A stretch of 64,000 bases of DNA from Gluconacetobacter johannae. Lineage in GTDB: Bacteria > Pseudomonadota > Alphaproteobacteria > Acetobacterales > Acetobacteraceae. The stretch is from positions 1 through 64,000 of the forward strand of contig NZ_JABEQH010000020.1 of NCBI RefSeq assembly GCF_014174305.1. Direction: 5' to 3'. Below are positions 8,229-16,945 of the stretch, piece after piece. The notes beneath the pieces are model-generated. The model had not been told where the DNA came from and searched no databases. It saw nothing but the letters and a program-made list of their open reading frames with translations. How positions within the stretch are numbered: position 1 is the stretch's first letter; every line of letters begins with the position of its first letter. The position numbers and the translations under genes are program-made.

Positions 8229-9692
8229 TCATGATGCGACCTTCGCGCATGCGACTTCGACGACATGGTCGTTGAACAGGGTGTAGCCGTTGCGACCCGA
8301 CGCCTTGGTCGTATAGAGGGCGATATCGGCCCTACGCATGATGTCGTCGGTATCGAGGTTGTTCGAATCAATCTTCGCCGCGCCGATGCTGGCGGTTATC
8401 GACCGTTCGATTCCGGAAAATCGGTACGGTTCGCGCAGACTGTCCGATATGGAGGCGCAGAGAAGGTCGAGCTTCTCGTATGAGAACGTTCCGGGAATGA
8501 TCGCCACGAATTCGTCGCCGCCATAGCGCGCCACGCAGCCCTGGAGCCCTTGGATCAACTCGATCAGCCTGGCGCTGAACACCCTGAGAAAATCGTCTCC
8601 CGCCTGGTGCCCCAGACTGTCGTTGATGCCCTTGAAATCGTCGATGTCGATGAACAGCACGGCGCCGGAGGCGGCGTTGCGGATCATCGACCCCAGGACC
8701 GCTTCAAACCTCTGGCGATTCATCGCCGACGTCAGCATGTCGTGCGTCGCGGCATGTTGCAGATTGAGCTTCAGCAGCAGCAGCCTACGGGTCGAGCGGC
8801 GCCCCTCGCCGATGGCGTTGTTGATCGGCAGCACCACCAGGAACAGCGAGAACAGATACGGCTGCAGCATGCCCTCGCGCATCAGATGCCCATCCGGCGA
8901 CAGCAGGGCGATCGGTCCGAAGCCATGTTGTGTCAGCGCCGCGGCGAAGAGTGAAACGAAGAAGATCAGGATGAGGATCCAGGTTGGCCTGGCATGGAAG
9001 GCCAGCGTCGCCAGCATCGGATAGATGAACAGAAACAGCGGCGACCGGGACCAGGAGAAACTCACGATCGTCAACAGGATGCACAGCAGAAGCAGGGTGA
9101 CGACCTTGGCGTCGAAATCGGGATGCGTCGGCGCGCGCGGTGACGATCGTACCAGGTAAAGCGCCACGGGCGTCGCCAGCAGCAGGCCCAGCGCGTCGCA
9201 CAAAACCCATTGCATCCATTCCGCCAGCGGCGTGGCGGGGTCGTTGAGGAACACGACCTCGATCATGACACCGATCCCTGCCTCGGCGGCGGCGGACAGC
9301 ATCGCAATGATCGTGAACGCCACGAAACGGCGCGGCCGCGTCAGATCCGTCAGCGCGCCGCAGAAACGCCGGGTGAAGGGTGCTGCAATCAGCACCTGTA
9401 TCACGTTGAGAGCGCAGGCGAGCAGCGACTCGGTCGGCGACAGGGCGCTCAGTTTGTTAATGAAGACATTCAGGAGAAAGCACGCCACCAGGACGAAGGC
9501 CGAGAGGCGCGCCCGCAGGGTAAGCAGGGCGACGAGCATTGCCGCGTTGGCCGGCCAGAACGCGGAATAGCCGAACTCGTCGGAGCAGAGGAAGCGCGTC
9601 GTCAGGGCGCATGCCCCGAAGGCAAGCACCAGCAGGACAGCACTGTCCATGCCCCGTTTGAACTCAACCGGTCGACAAGGTCTCCAACCCAA
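8229..9692 (-). CDS. MASE1-like membrane sensor with GGDEF diguanylate cyclase domain
   Basis: The 487-aa protein has an N-terminal half with about eight hydrophobic segments of MASE1 type, then a GGDEF domain from roughly residue 310. The active-site signature is intact (ARYGGDEFVAI), as is FIDIDDFKGINDSLGHQAGD, so it should make cyclic di-GMP at the inner membrane. The usual RxxD inhibitory site just before GGDEF is absent (the segment reads QGLQGCVARYGGDEF), so product feedback may be lost. The start is TTG at 9692 with GGAG 7 nt upstream; ATG 9650 is an alternative. It is monocistronic. Confidence 0.9.
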   Translation of the reverse strand: MGWRPCRPVEFKRGMDSAVLLVLAFGACALTTRFLCSDEFGYSAFWPANAAMLVALLTLRARLSAFVLVACFLLNVFINKLSALSPTESLLACALNVIQVLIAAPFTRRFCGALTDLTRPRRFVAFTIIAMLSAAAEAGIGVMIEVVFLNDPATPLAEWMQWVLCDALGLLLATPVALYLVRSSPRAPTHPDFDAKVVTLLLLCILLTIVSFSWSRSPLFLFIYPMLATLAFHARPTWILILIFFVSLFAAALTQHGFGPIALLSPDGHLMREGMLQPYLFSLFLVVLPINNAIGEGRRSTRRLLLLKLNLQHAATHDMLTSAMNRQRFEAVLGSMIRNAASGAVLFIDIDDFKGINDSLGHQAGDDFLRVFSARLIELIQGLQGCVARYGGDEFVAIIPGTFSYEKLDLLCASISDSLREPYRFSGIERSITASIGAAKIDSNNLDTDDIMRRADIALYTTKASGRNGYTLFNDHVVEVACAKVAS

Positions 9693-9969
9693 TCAAGTTC
9701 TCCATATCAACGAGACGGCGCCAGACAGGGGCTGCCGGCGAAACTATGCCTGCCTTGCTCCTGTAACGTGCGCCCCTTCCTGTCCCCTTTTCAACACGCG
9801 GTGGACATCAGGGCATAGTCTTTGGACACAGTATTACGAACCATGTGCACAGACATTGCGATATGGGGTCCCAAGCGCGCTCTTCTGTTATGGATGAAAG
9901 CTTCGCGGCGCCGGGTCAAGAAGGACTATTCTTCTTGTCGTATTATTTATGGCACGGAGGCCATCGGGA

Positions 9970-10662
9970 TCACTCCAGGCTCATCGTCACTGCGGCCTGG
10001 GCATGGAGCGCAGTGGTGTCGTACAGCGGCACCGGACTGTCCTGCGGGCCGAGCAGCAGCATGAGTTCCGTGCAGCCCAGGATGACCGCCTGGGCCCCGC
10101 GTTCCACCAGCCGCCCGATGATCTCGCGGCACGCCTGGCGGGAGGCCGGCAGCAATCGCCCCTGCACCAGTTCCTGAAAGATCACCCGATGGATCGTCTG
10201 GCGGTCGTCCGCGTCCGGGACCAGCACGTCCAGCCCGTGCCGCCCGGCGAGGCGGCCCTTGTAGAAATCCTGCTCCATGGTGAAGGCCGTGCCCAGCAGG
10301 CCCACGCGGCGCAGCCCGTCCGCGCGGATGCGGTCGGCCGTCGGGTCGGCGATATGCAGCAACGAAACGCCGATGGCATCCTGCACGTCGTCGGCCATGC
10401 GGTGCATGGTGTTCGTGCAGATCATCACGAAGGCCGCCCCGCCGCGTTCCAGCCGTCGCGCCGCGTCGATCATCAGCGCTGTCGCGTCGTCCCAGCGGCC
10501 GGCGCGCTGCAGGGCCTCGATGTCCGCGAAATCGAACGACCATATCAGGCAGCGCGCCGAATGCAGCCCGCCCAGGCGCCGGCGCACGCCGTCATTAATC
10601 AGGCGGTAATAGACTGCCGAACTCTCCCAGCTCATGCCGCCGATCAGGCCGATCGTCTTCAT
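9970..10662 (-). CDS. Aspartate/glutamate racemase family protein
   Basis: The 230-aa protein opens with KTIGLIGGMSWESSAVYY, the standard amino-terminal signature of Asp/Glu racemases. It carries both catalytic cysteines, in MICTNTMHRM (near residue 82) and ILGCTELMLLL (near residue 190). Cofactor-independent racemases of this family interconvert D- and L-aspartate or related amino acids in the cytoplasm. The ATG at 10662 overlaps the stop of the LysE-type exporter by 4 nt and has AGGAGG 10 nt upstream. Together with the exporter and the divergent MocR regulator it suggests an amino-acid handling unit. Confidence 0.9.
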   Translation of the reverse strand: MKTIGLIGGMSWESSAVYYRLINDGVRRRLGGLHSARCLIWSFDFADIEALQRAGRWDDATALMIDAARRLERGGAAFVMICTNTMHRMADDVQDAIGVSLLHIADPTADRIRADGLRRVGLLGTAFTMEQDFYKGRLAGRHGLDVLVPDADDRQTIHRVIFQELVQGRLLPASRQACREIIGRLVERGAQAVILGCTELMLLLGPQDSPVPLYDTTALHAQAAVTMSLE

Positions 10663-11273
10663 CGCGTGGCGGCCTCCTGCATCAGGGGGTAGAGCGACGC
10701 CACCAGCAGCAGCGCCATCCCCACATTGAAGCCGCGCAGGATGGCCGGACGCGCCAGCCAGCGCCGCATGCCGGCGCCGAACCCCGCCCAGAGGCTGACC
10801 GTCGGCAGGTTGATCGCCCCGCAGATCAGGCAGGCGACCAGCAGGTTGAACAGGAAATCGTCGCGGGGCGTATAGGCGGACACGATGCCGATGGCCATGA
10901 CCCACGCCTTCGGGTTCACCCACTGGAAACCCGCCGCCTGGAGAAAGCCCAGCGGCCGCCCGCCCCCGGCCGACGAGGCGCCGGCGCCCGCCCGCGCGAT
11001 CTTCCACGCCAGCCACAGCAGGTAGACCGCGCTGACATATTTCAGCACCACATACAGCCAGGGCAGCCGGTCGAAGACCGTGCCCAGCCCCACGCCCACC
11101 AGCGCCACCATGACCACGAAGCCCACCGAGACGCCCAGCATATGAGGCAGCGTCCGCCGGAAGCCGTGGGTCAGGCCCGATGCCGCCAGCATCGTATTGT
11201 TCGGGCCGGGCGTGATCGAGGCGACCAGGGCGAACACGGCCAAGGGTCCGAAACTATGCCAGAAGGCGGACAT
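10659..11273 (-). CDS. LysE/RhtB family amino-acid exporter
   Basis: The 204-aa membrane protein has the LysE/RhtB start ITPGPNNTMLAASGLTHG followed by GVSVGF, and about six hydrophobic segments. NPKAWVMAIGIVSAY is the typical second signature. Such proteins export amino acids or derivatives by proton antiport. The ATG at 11273 has GGAG 8 nt upstream. It is the first gene of a two-gene leftward operon with the racemase and is divergent from a MocR-type regulator. Confidence 0.92.
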   Translation of the reverse strand: MSAFWHSFGPLAVFALVASITPGPNNTMLAASGLTHGFRRTLPHMLGVSVGFVVMVALVGVGLGTVFDRLPWLYVVLKYVSAVYLLWLAWKIARAGAGASSAGGGRPLGFLQAAGFQWVNPKAWVMAIGIVSAYTPRDDFLFNLLVACLICGAINLPTVSLWAGFGAGMRRWLARPAILRGFNVGMALLLVASLYPLMQEAATR

Positions 11274-11338
11274 GCGTAAATCTCCGTTTGCGGAAAGGCG
11301 GCTGCCGGCAGTATTGACGATCTGGCCGGAACAGGACC

Positions 11339-11372
11339 GGTACAGTTTATCTGCCTTTATCCATACTGTACT
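11339..11372. promoter_or_regulatory. Inverted repeat in the lysE / mocR intergenic region
   Basis: GGTACAGT-type and ACTGTA-type half sites (TACAGT 11341-11346, ACTGTA 11365-11370) form an inverted repeat with 24 bp between half-site starts, just before the MocR start codon. Repeats two helical turns apart are common binding sites for MocR/PdxR regulators. This is the best operator candidate for the divergent unit. Confidence 0.4.
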
Positions 11373-11384
11373 GGGAATCGGACC

Positions 11385-12848
11385 ATGCCAGTTGAACACC
11401 CCCGCCCCTCGGTCCTGCTGCCCCGCTGGCGGCCGGTGCGCGGCGGCGACCGGACGCTGATCGCCCAGTTGGAAGACGAACTGTCGGCCCGCATCGCCGA
11501 TCATGCCCTGCGTCCGGGCAGCCGCCTGCCGTCGGTGCGGCGCATGGCCGACAGCGCCGGCGTCAGCCGCTTCACCGTCGTCGAGGCCTACGAGCGGCTG
11601 GTGGCGCGCGGCCTGGTCGAACCCCGCCATGGGTCGGGCTATTTCGTGCGAACGCGGGCGGCGGCGCCGCCGATCGCCGATGCGGTCTCGCCGGCCGGGG
11701 CGCCGTCATCGCGGCTGGATGTCGCATGGCTGCTGCGCGGCATGTTCGATGACGGCGCGCCGGTCGCCATTCCGGCCGGCGCCGGCCTTCTGCCCCCGGG
11801 CTGGCTGGATGCGGAGATGGTCACGGCCGCCATCCGCGCGGTCGGTCGCCAGGCCGGCGCGGAATTTCTCGATTATGGCCATCCCCGTGGACACCCGCCG
11901 CTGCGCGCGCAACTGGCCTCGACCCTGCAAAGCCAGGGCATCGCCGCCCATCCCGACCATCACCTGATGACGACCGCCGGCGTGACCCAGGGGCTGGATC
12001 TGGTCCTGCGTCTGCTGGTGCAACCCGGCGACACCGTCCTGGTCGAGGACCCCGGCTGGTTCCTGCTGTTCGGACGGCTGGCGGCCTATGGCACGCGCAT
12101 CGTCGGCGTGCCGCGCGGCCCGGACGGCCCCGACCTGGAGGCGCTGGACCGGCTGGCCGCGACACATCGGCCCCGGCTGTTCCTGATGAACAGCGCGGTG
12201 CACAACCCGACCGGCCATACGCTGGGCGCGGCGGCGGCCCATGACGTGCTGCGCCTGGCCGAACGGCACGATTTCCTGATCGTGGAAGACGATACCTATG
12301 CGGATTTCCACCCCGGCGTGCCCATCAGGCTGGCCACGCTGGACCGCCTGCGCCGCGTCATCCTGGTCGGCGGCTACGCCAAGACGCTGGCGGCGGGCCT
12401 GCGGGTGGGGATGCTGGCCGCGCGGCCGGAACTGATCGCGCGCCTGACCGAACTGAAGCTGCTGGCCGGGCTGACGACGCCGCGCCTGGGCGAAAGCGTG
12501 GTGCATCGCCTTCTGCATGAAGGCCATTATGCGCGGCACCTGACCCGTGTCCGCCAGCGTGTCGACCAGGCGCGCCATCGCTGCATCGAGGCCCTGACCG
12601 GCTGTGGCCTGAGGCTGCCGCATCTGCCTTATGCGGGCATGTTCGTGTGGGCCGATTGCGGGCGCGATTCCGAAACCGTCGCACGCGTGGCCACGGAACA
12701 TGGCGTACTGCTGGCGCCCGGCTCGCTGTTCTCGCCGATGCAGGCCCCGTCCACCATGCTGCGCTTTACCGTCAGCGTCGCGGACCAGCCGAAACTATGG
12801 CCGGTCCTGCGTACCATCCTGGCCGAAGCCGGCGCACAGGCGGCATAA
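11385..12848 (+). CDS. MocR/PdxR-type transcriptional regulator (GntR HTH + aminotransferase-like domain)
   Basis: The 487-aa protein joins an N-terminal GntR winged helix (LRPGSRLPSVRRMADSAGVS, residues about 42-61) to a class I aminotransferase-fold domain. The PLP lysine is probably in VGGYAKTLAAGLRVG (near residue 330), and VHNPTGHTLG and DDTYADF are typical of the fold. Family members sense PLP, GABA or amino acids and regulate the adjacent gene. Its divergent neighbours are an amino-acid exporter and a racemase, which are the likely targets. The 112-bp gap contains an inverted repeat suited to such a dimer. Confidence 0.92.
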   Translation: MPVEHPRPSVLLPRWRPVRGGDRTLIAQLEDELSARIADHALRPGSRLPSVRRMADSAGVSRFTVVEAYERLVARGLVEPRHGSGYFVRTRAAAPPIADAVSPAGAPSSRLDVAWLLRGMFDDGAPVAIPAGAGLLPPGWLDAEMVTAAIRAVGRQAGAEFLDYGHPRGHPPLRAQLASTLQSQGIAAHPDHHLMTTAGVTQGLDLVLRLLVQPGDTVLVEDPGWFLLFGRLAAYGTRIVGVPRGPDGPDLEALDRLAATHRPRLFLMNSAVHNPTGHTLGAAAAHDVLRLAERHDFLIVEDDTYADFHPGVPIRLATLDRLRRVILVGGYAKTLAAGLRVGMLAARPELIARLTELKLLAGLTTPRLGESVVHRLLHEGHYARHLTRVRQRVDQARHRCIEALTGCGLRLPHLPYAGMFVWADCGRDSETVARVATEHGVLLAPGSLFSPMQAPSTMLRFTVSVADQPKLWPVLRTILAEAGAQAA

Positions 12849-12944
12849 GCCCGCCTTCCATGCTTTCCGGCCTTACGATGTCTAAGAGATCGCGTTTCTG
12901 TTACCTTCGCCGCCATCGCGTGGAACAGACAGAGGCGGACCAAT

Positions 12945-13427
12945 ATGATTTCCCGAATACCAGGCTTCCTGCAGACGGCGAAGGCGTTCGACCTGTTCGA
13001 GGAATGCGCGATGCTGGTGCTGACATTCCTGATTGTCATCATCGCCAGCCTGTCGCTGTTCCATGTCGTCGTGGCCGTCGGACACATGCTGCTGACAACC
13101 GGTCTGTCGCCCACCAGCCCGCAGGTGCTGCAGAGTCTGTTCGGCATGTTCTTTACCGTCCTGATCGCCCTGGAATTCAAACATTCCATCCTGGTGCTGC
13201 CCGATGTCCAGCCGCACAGCATGGTCCGCATGCGCTCGGTGCTGCTGATCGGGATGATGGCCACGGTGCGGAAATTCATCGTCCTCGACCTCAGCGGCGT
13301 GAATGTCATGGAAATGCTGGCGCTGTCGGCCGCCGTCCTGTCCCTGGGCGTCGTCTACTGGCTTATCCGCACGCCGGCCCCGGCATCGTCCACGGCGGAT
13401 GACATCCACCACGCGGAACACCCCTGA
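12945..13427 (+). CDS. PsiE-family (phosphate-starvation-inducible E) membrane protein
   Basis: The 160-aa protein has four predicted membrane helices and the PsiE-type pattern AFDLFEECAMLVLTF, an ALEFKHSI block between helices 2 and 3, and a VRKFIVLDL segment. The family is named for phosphate-starvation induction in E. coli; its biochemical role is unknown. The ATG at 12945 follows a modest purine-rich stretch (AGAGGCGGA). It is 96 bp downstream of the regulator and probably separately transcribed. Confidence 0.8.
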   Translation: MISRIPGFLQTAKAFDLFEECAMLVLTFLIVIIASLSLFHVVVAVGHMLLTTGLSPTSPQVLQSLFGMFFTVLIALEFKHSILVLPDVQPHSMVRMRSVLLIGMMATVRKFIVLDLSGVNVMEMLALSAAVLSLGVVYWLIRTPAPASSTADDIHHAEHP

Positions 13428-13491
13428 CCAGCGCCGCAACCGGGCATGCGATGCCGCGTTAGACCGGGTCTGGAGCATTGGGGTAAATCCG

Positions 13492-13716
13492 ATGGTTGAC
13501 CTGACCCGGATCAAGGAACACGCCGATGTGATCGGCGCCGACGGCGTGCATGTCGGCACTGTCGATCATGTCGAGCGCCATCGTATCCGGCTGGCGAAAA
13601 CAGACGCCGCGGATGGCAAATATCACTACATCTCGATCGGCCTGATCGCCGGCGTCGAAGGCGACACCGTGCGGCTGTCGGCGAACGGCGACGTCGCGGT
13701 GACGTTCGAGGAATAA
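13492..13716 (+). CDS. DUF2171 family protein
   Basis: A 74-aa protein with the DUF2171 pattern: DLTRIKEHADVIGADGVHVG, then VDHVERHRIRLAKTD and YHYISIGLIAGVEGDTVRLS. Members look like small PRC-barrel-type proteins of unknown role. The ATG at 13492 gives the exact family length. It ends directly before a copy of the composite palindromic repeat. Confidence 0.8.
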   Translation: MVDLTRIKEHADVIGADGVHVGTVDHVERHRIRLAKTDAADGKYHYISIGLIAGVEGDTVRLSANGDVAVTFEE

Positions 13717-13718
13717 CA

Positions 13719-13840
13719 GGTCGGGCTCTGCCCGAACCCGGCAAGGGCCTCGGCCCTTGCATCCCATTCGTTTATAAAATCCTGGGTTTCCAAAGGGCTA
13801 TGCCCTTTGATGGGTCAAGGGTGAAACCCTTGCCTTCACC
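13719..13840. repeat. Composite palindromic repeat, copy 1
   Basis: The copy consists of successive short hairpins: GGTCGGGC/GCCCGAACC, CAAGGGCC/GGCCCTTG, AAAGGGC/GCCCTTT and CAAGGGT/ACCCTTG. The same modules recur in varied combinations at seven other intergenic sites here. It sits between convergent genes and may act as a bidirectional terminator or REP-like element. Confidence 0.85.
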
Positions 13841-13855
13841 ACCCGCCCCCGATTG

Positions 13856-14509
13856 TCAGCCCGCGTGCAGCAATTCCGGTCCGTTGTTGCGTGTGTCGTT
13901 CACGGCCATGCCGATCGGCCAGAAGCGCAGGACATCGTCCCCGGTCCCGTGCAGCAGATCGCTTGCGACCTGGGGCGGGGCATTCAGCCACATATCCTGG
14001 TCCCGGTCGGCGACAATGACAGGCATCCGGTCGTGGATCGGCCGCACCGCGTCGCTGGCGCGGGTAGTGATGATCGCGAACGTACGCAGGATATCGCCCT
14101 CGTATTCCCACGACTCCCACAGGCCGGCCAGCGCCAGTGGCGCCCCGTCGCGTCGTGCGAAGGCATAGGGCGCGCGGGGGTGCGAACCGGTCTTCCATTC
14201 GTAATAGGCCGTCGCCGGGACCAGGCACCGGCGCGATCGGAACGCCGCGCGAAACATGCCGGACGTCGCCACCGTTTCGGCGCGCGCATTGATCGGCTGC
14301 CGGTCCATGTTCCGTGCCCAGTTGGGCACCAGGCCCCACATCAGCAGATCCAGCCTGCGTTCGCCCGTCGCCGGATGACGCCGCACGACCGGCGCGGGCT
14401 GTCGTGGCGCGATGTTCCAGGATGCCAGCCAGTCCGGCGCCGGACCCGTCGTCCGGAAGACCTGTTGCATCAGCTCTTTCGGCAGATCGTTGGCAAACCG
14501 TCCACACAT
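13856..14509 (-). CDS. yedK: SOS response-associated peptidase / abasic-site protein (YedK/HMCES)
   Basis: The 217-aa protein starts MCGRF, with the catalytic Cys2 that crosslinks to abasic sites in single-stranded DNA. Other active-site elements are visible: NARAET (Asn), YYEWK (Glu) and PIHDRMPVI (His). The family (SRAP) shields abasic sites at replication forks by forming a thiazolidine DNA-protein crosslink. The start is fixed at 14509 because Met1 must be removed to expose Cys2. Repeat copy 2 lies just upstream of it and copy 1 downstream. Confidence 0.93.
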   Translation of the reverse strand: MCGRFANDLPKELMQQVFRTTGPAPDWLASWNIAPRQPAPVVRRHPATGERRLDLLMWGLVPNWARNMDRQPINARAETVATSGMFRAAFRSRRCLVPATAYYEWKTGSHPRAPYAFARRDGAPLALAGLWESWEYEGDILRTFAIITTRASDAVRPIHDRMPVIVADRDQDMWLNAPPQVASDLLHGTGDDVLRFWPIGMAVNDTRNNGPELLHAG

Positions 14510-14529
14510 TCGAAAAACGACCGTATTCA

Positions 14530-14612
14530 AATCGGGCTTTGCCCGAACCCACCAGGGCCTGAGGCCCTGGACCCCGATCATGGACAAAATGACTGGGTTT
14601 CAGGGCAGTGCC
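14530..14612. repeat. Composite palindromic repeat, copy 2
   Basis: The copy contains the TCGGGC/GCCCGA hairpin and the CAGGGCCTGAGGCCCTG hairpin followed by the shared ACCCCGATCATGGA tail. It lies between the end of the aldose-epimerase gene and the start of yedK. Confidence 0.85.
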
Positions 14613-14632
14613 TGAGATACGCCGCCGAAGAA

Positions 14633-15529
14633 TCATTCATACGACGGATTAAGACCAGGCTCCAGCCTTACCGACCATGCGGCGGCCCAGCTTTCACCGG
14701 GCGCAATATGCAGCAAACCCGGCTTCGTTTCGAAATCCCCTGAAAAATCCACCGGGCTGGCAAAACCGTACCACGGTTCGAGGCACAGGAAATCCGCCCC
14801 CGGCTTCATCCACAGGCCCAGTTGCTCGAACCCGTGCCATTCCATCGTCAGCCCGTCGCCATCGAGGGTGCGGAACGTGACCTGCCGGCTGGCCGGATGA
14901 TCCAGGATCAGCGCATCAGTCGCGAACAAATCTTCGGACAATTTCAAGACCCGCCCTTCGATCGGCGAGGGAAACAGGTCGGGCAGCAGCAATCCCTTTT
15001 CCAGCCGTCGGACCGGCGCGGGTTCCGGCTGGGCGAATTCCAGGACATGGTCCCCCTTCGCCACGTCGGGACGCAAGGGCCAGGCAAAGGCGGGATGCGT
15101 GCCCAGCGACGCATGCAGGACGACGCGATCATCGGGATTGTACAGCGTATAGCCGACATGCAGCGTGTCGCCGTCGACCCGATACGTGATCGTCAGGGAA
15201 AAACGGAAGGGAAAGATCTGCCGGCTGGCCTCGTCCTCGGTCAGGACCAGCGTGCATCCGGCCGCCGTCCGCTCGACCCAGCTGAACATCCGATCGCGGG
15301 CGAAACCGTGCTGGGTCAGGTGGTAGGGCTTGCCGTCGATCCAGGCCGTGTCGTCTGCCAGTCGCCCGACGATGGGAAACAGGACCGGCGCATGGCGCGG
15401 CCACGCCGGCAGGCCGGGCCAGATATGCTCGCGCCCCGCCGCATCGCGCAGCGAATGAAGCTCGGCCCCCGCCGCGGCGACGCGAACCGTTATGCGGTCT
15501 GTCCCGAATGCGTGATCCGTTGCGTCCAT
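14633..15529 (-). CDS. Aldose 1-epimerase family protein (LacX-like)
   Basis: The 298-aa protein has the galactose-mutarotase fold of the LacX-like branch: LFPIVGRLAD, a catalytic-His region in HLTQHGFARD, LGTHPAFAWPL, and LCLEPWYGFASP near the end with the probable catalytic Glu. The family interconverts sugar anomers, but LacX-like members are often uncharacterised. The start at ATG 15529 has GGAGG 8 nt upstream; a longer reading from 15544 is less likely. It is flanked on both sides by palindromic repeats. Confidence 0.85.
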   Translation of the reverse strand: MDATDHAFGTDRITVRVAAAGAELHSLRDAAGREHIWPGLPAWPRHAPVLFPIVGRLADDTAWIDGKPYHLTQHGFARDRMFSWVERTAAGCTLVLTEDEASRQIFPFRFSLTITYRVDGDTLHVGYTLYNPDDRVVLHASLGTHPAFAWPLRPDVAKGDHVLEFAQPEPAPVRRLEKGLLLPDLFPSPIEGRVLKLSEDLFATDALILDHPASRQVTFRTLDGDGLTMEWHGFEQLGLWMKPGADFLCLEPWYGFASPVDFSGDFETKPGLLHIAPGESWAAAWSVRLEPGLNPSYE

Positions 15530-15621
15530 TGTCGCTACCTCCATCCTGACGGGCCGAACCTATCGGAAAACATGCGGCCGCGTCATTTCATAAAGGCTTT
15601 GCCCCATAGGCCCTGAAAGGA

Positions 15622-15785
15622 AGGTCGGGCTCCGCCCGAACCCGGCAAGGGCCTCGGCCCTTGCATCCCGTTCGTTTTATGAAGTTCTGGGTTTCCAAAG
15701 GGCGCTGTCCTGAAACCCGCCAAAGGCCACAGGCCTTTGGAAACCAATCCGTTATCCATGATCGGGGTCCAGGGCCTCAGGCCCG
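15622..15785. repeat. Composite palindromic repeat, copy 3
   Basis: This is one of the longest copies. In order it carries the GTCGGGC/GCCCGAAC hairpin, CAAGGGCC/GGCCCTTG, a TTTCCAAAGGG segment, a CCAAAGGCC/GGCCTTTGG hairpin and half of the CAGGGCCT module. It separates the aldose-epimerase start from the hemJ stop. Confidence 0.85.
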
Positions 15786-15789
15786 ACCG

Positions 15790-16239
15790 TCAGAACGGCC
15801 GGACAATCACCATGATGACGACGACCATCATCAGCACGGTCGGAATTTCGTTTGCCGCGCGATAGAAATTTTCCGGCCGCGTGTTGCGGTCGGACTGGAA
15901 TTGCCGCCGCCAGGACGCGCAGGCGCCGTGAAAGCCCGCCAGGCCCAGCACGCCGGCAATCTTGGTGTACCACCAGCCGGCATGCCAATCGACGGTGCCC
16001 GGCGTCAGGGCCAGCAGGATGCCGAACAGGAACGTGCAGATCATCGCCGGCGTCATGATCTGCCGCAGCAACTTGCGTTCCATGACCTTGAACCGTTCGC
16101 TTTCCGCCGATCGGGGCACGACCTGGCAATGATAGACGAACAGGCGCGGCAGGTAGAACAGGCCCGCCATCCACGCGATCAGGGACATCACATGCAGGGC
16201 CTTGAACCATGCCAGGAACGGCAGGAATCCCTCGATCAA
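15790..16239 (-). CDS. hemJ: Protoporphyrinogen IX oxidase, HemJ type
   Basis: The 149-aa membrane protein has the HemJ signature FKALHVMSLIAWMAGLFYLPR, with the conserved His near residue 16, and the later KVMERKLLRQIMTPAM and GWWYTKI stretches, spread over four helices. It would catalyse oxidation of protoporphyrinogen IX to protoporphyrin IX in heme synthesis. The start appears to be TTG at 16239, overlapping the stop of the HAD gene by 4 nt (TTGA). With hemE two genes upstream on the same strand it forms a heme-biosynthesis cluster. Confidence 0.9.
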   Translation of the reverse strand: MIEGFLPFLAWFKALHVMSLIAWMAGLFYLPRLFVYHCQVVPRSAESERFKVMERKLLRQIMTPAMICTFLFGILLALTPGTVDWHAGWWYTKIAGVLGLAGFHGACASWRRQFQSDRNTRPENFYRAANEIPTVLMMVVVIMVIVRPF

Positions 16240-16943
16240 GACCGTCCCCCGTCCCGGCCCTGGGAGACGAGAATCCGTTCCAGGAACGGTGCGAATTCGG
16301 ACAGGTGCCCGATGCGGAACAGGCCGGGCCAGTCCGGCGCCGGGTGGTCCAGCGGGCGCAGCAGCACGCAGGCCATGCCCGCCGCCTGCGCCGCCCGCGC
16401 GCCGGTATCGGTGTCTTCCAGCACGATGCAGTCGTCCGGGGCCACGCCTTCGATTGCGGCGGCGTGCAGATAGACCGCCGGATCGGGTTTCGGCTTGCCC
16501 ATGTCCCGCGCCGAATGAATGCGGTCGGCCACGAAGCGGTCCAGCCCGGTACGGCCGAATTTCACATCCATCTCGGCAATGGAGGAATTGGAGCCGACGC
16601 GCACCGGCAGGTCCAGCCCGACCACCGCGGTCAGCATGCCGTGCGCGCCGTCGATGGTCCGGGCTTCCCGCCGCATCAGTTCGACCAGCTTGCCCTGCAT
16701 CGTCGCGGCCCAGTCCGCCGGCAGCGCGCGGCCGGTTTCGGCCTCGGCTTCGATCTTGATCGCCGTCAGGGCCTTGCCGGCAAAGCGATGGACCGCCGCC
16801 TCATCGTCCAGATCCAGCCCGATCTGGCGCAGTTCGCGCGCAACCGCCCGGCAGGACAGTCCCTCGCTGTCGATCAGCACCCCGTCGCAATCGAAGATGA
16901 CGAGGCGCAGGCGCCCGTCCGGCCGGACCGCCCTGGGCAACAT
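16236..16943 (-). CDS. HAD-superfamily hydrolase (beta-phosphoglucomutase/phosphatase-like)
   Basis: The 235-aa protein carries the HAD motifs: I, FDCDGVLIDSEG (nucleophile Asp near residue 18); II, VGSNSS; III, MGKPKPDP; IV, CIVLEDTDTGARAA. This is subfamily IA, which includes phosphatases and phosphoglucomutases of small metabolites. The ATG at 16943 has GGAGG upstream and lies 2 nt after the hemE stop, so the two are coupled. Its position between hemE and hemJ is most likely operon membership rather than a heme-specific role. Confidence 0.9.
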   Translation of the reverse strand: MLPRAVRPDGRLRLVIFDCDGVLIDSEGLSCRAVARELRQIGLDLDDEAAVHRFAGKALTAIKIEAEAETGRALPADWAATMQGKLVELMRREARTIDGAHGMLTAVVGLDLPVRVGSNSSIAEMDVKFGRTGLDRFVADRIHSARDMGKPKPDPAVYLHAAAIEGVAPDDCIVLEDTDTGARAAQAAGMACVLLRPLDHPAPDWPGLFRIGHLSEFAPFLERILVSQGRDGGRS

Positions 16944-16945
16944 GC

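Noticed and set aside
9917-9937. CAAGAAG/CTTCTTG inverted repeat downstream of the racemase gene
   Set aside because: A 7-bp stem without a T-run; too weak to call a terminator or operator.
9822-10064. Plus-strand ORF in the gap between the diguanylate cyclase and the racemase gene
   Set aside because: No ribosome site or recognisable content; overlaps the racemase 3' end in antisense.
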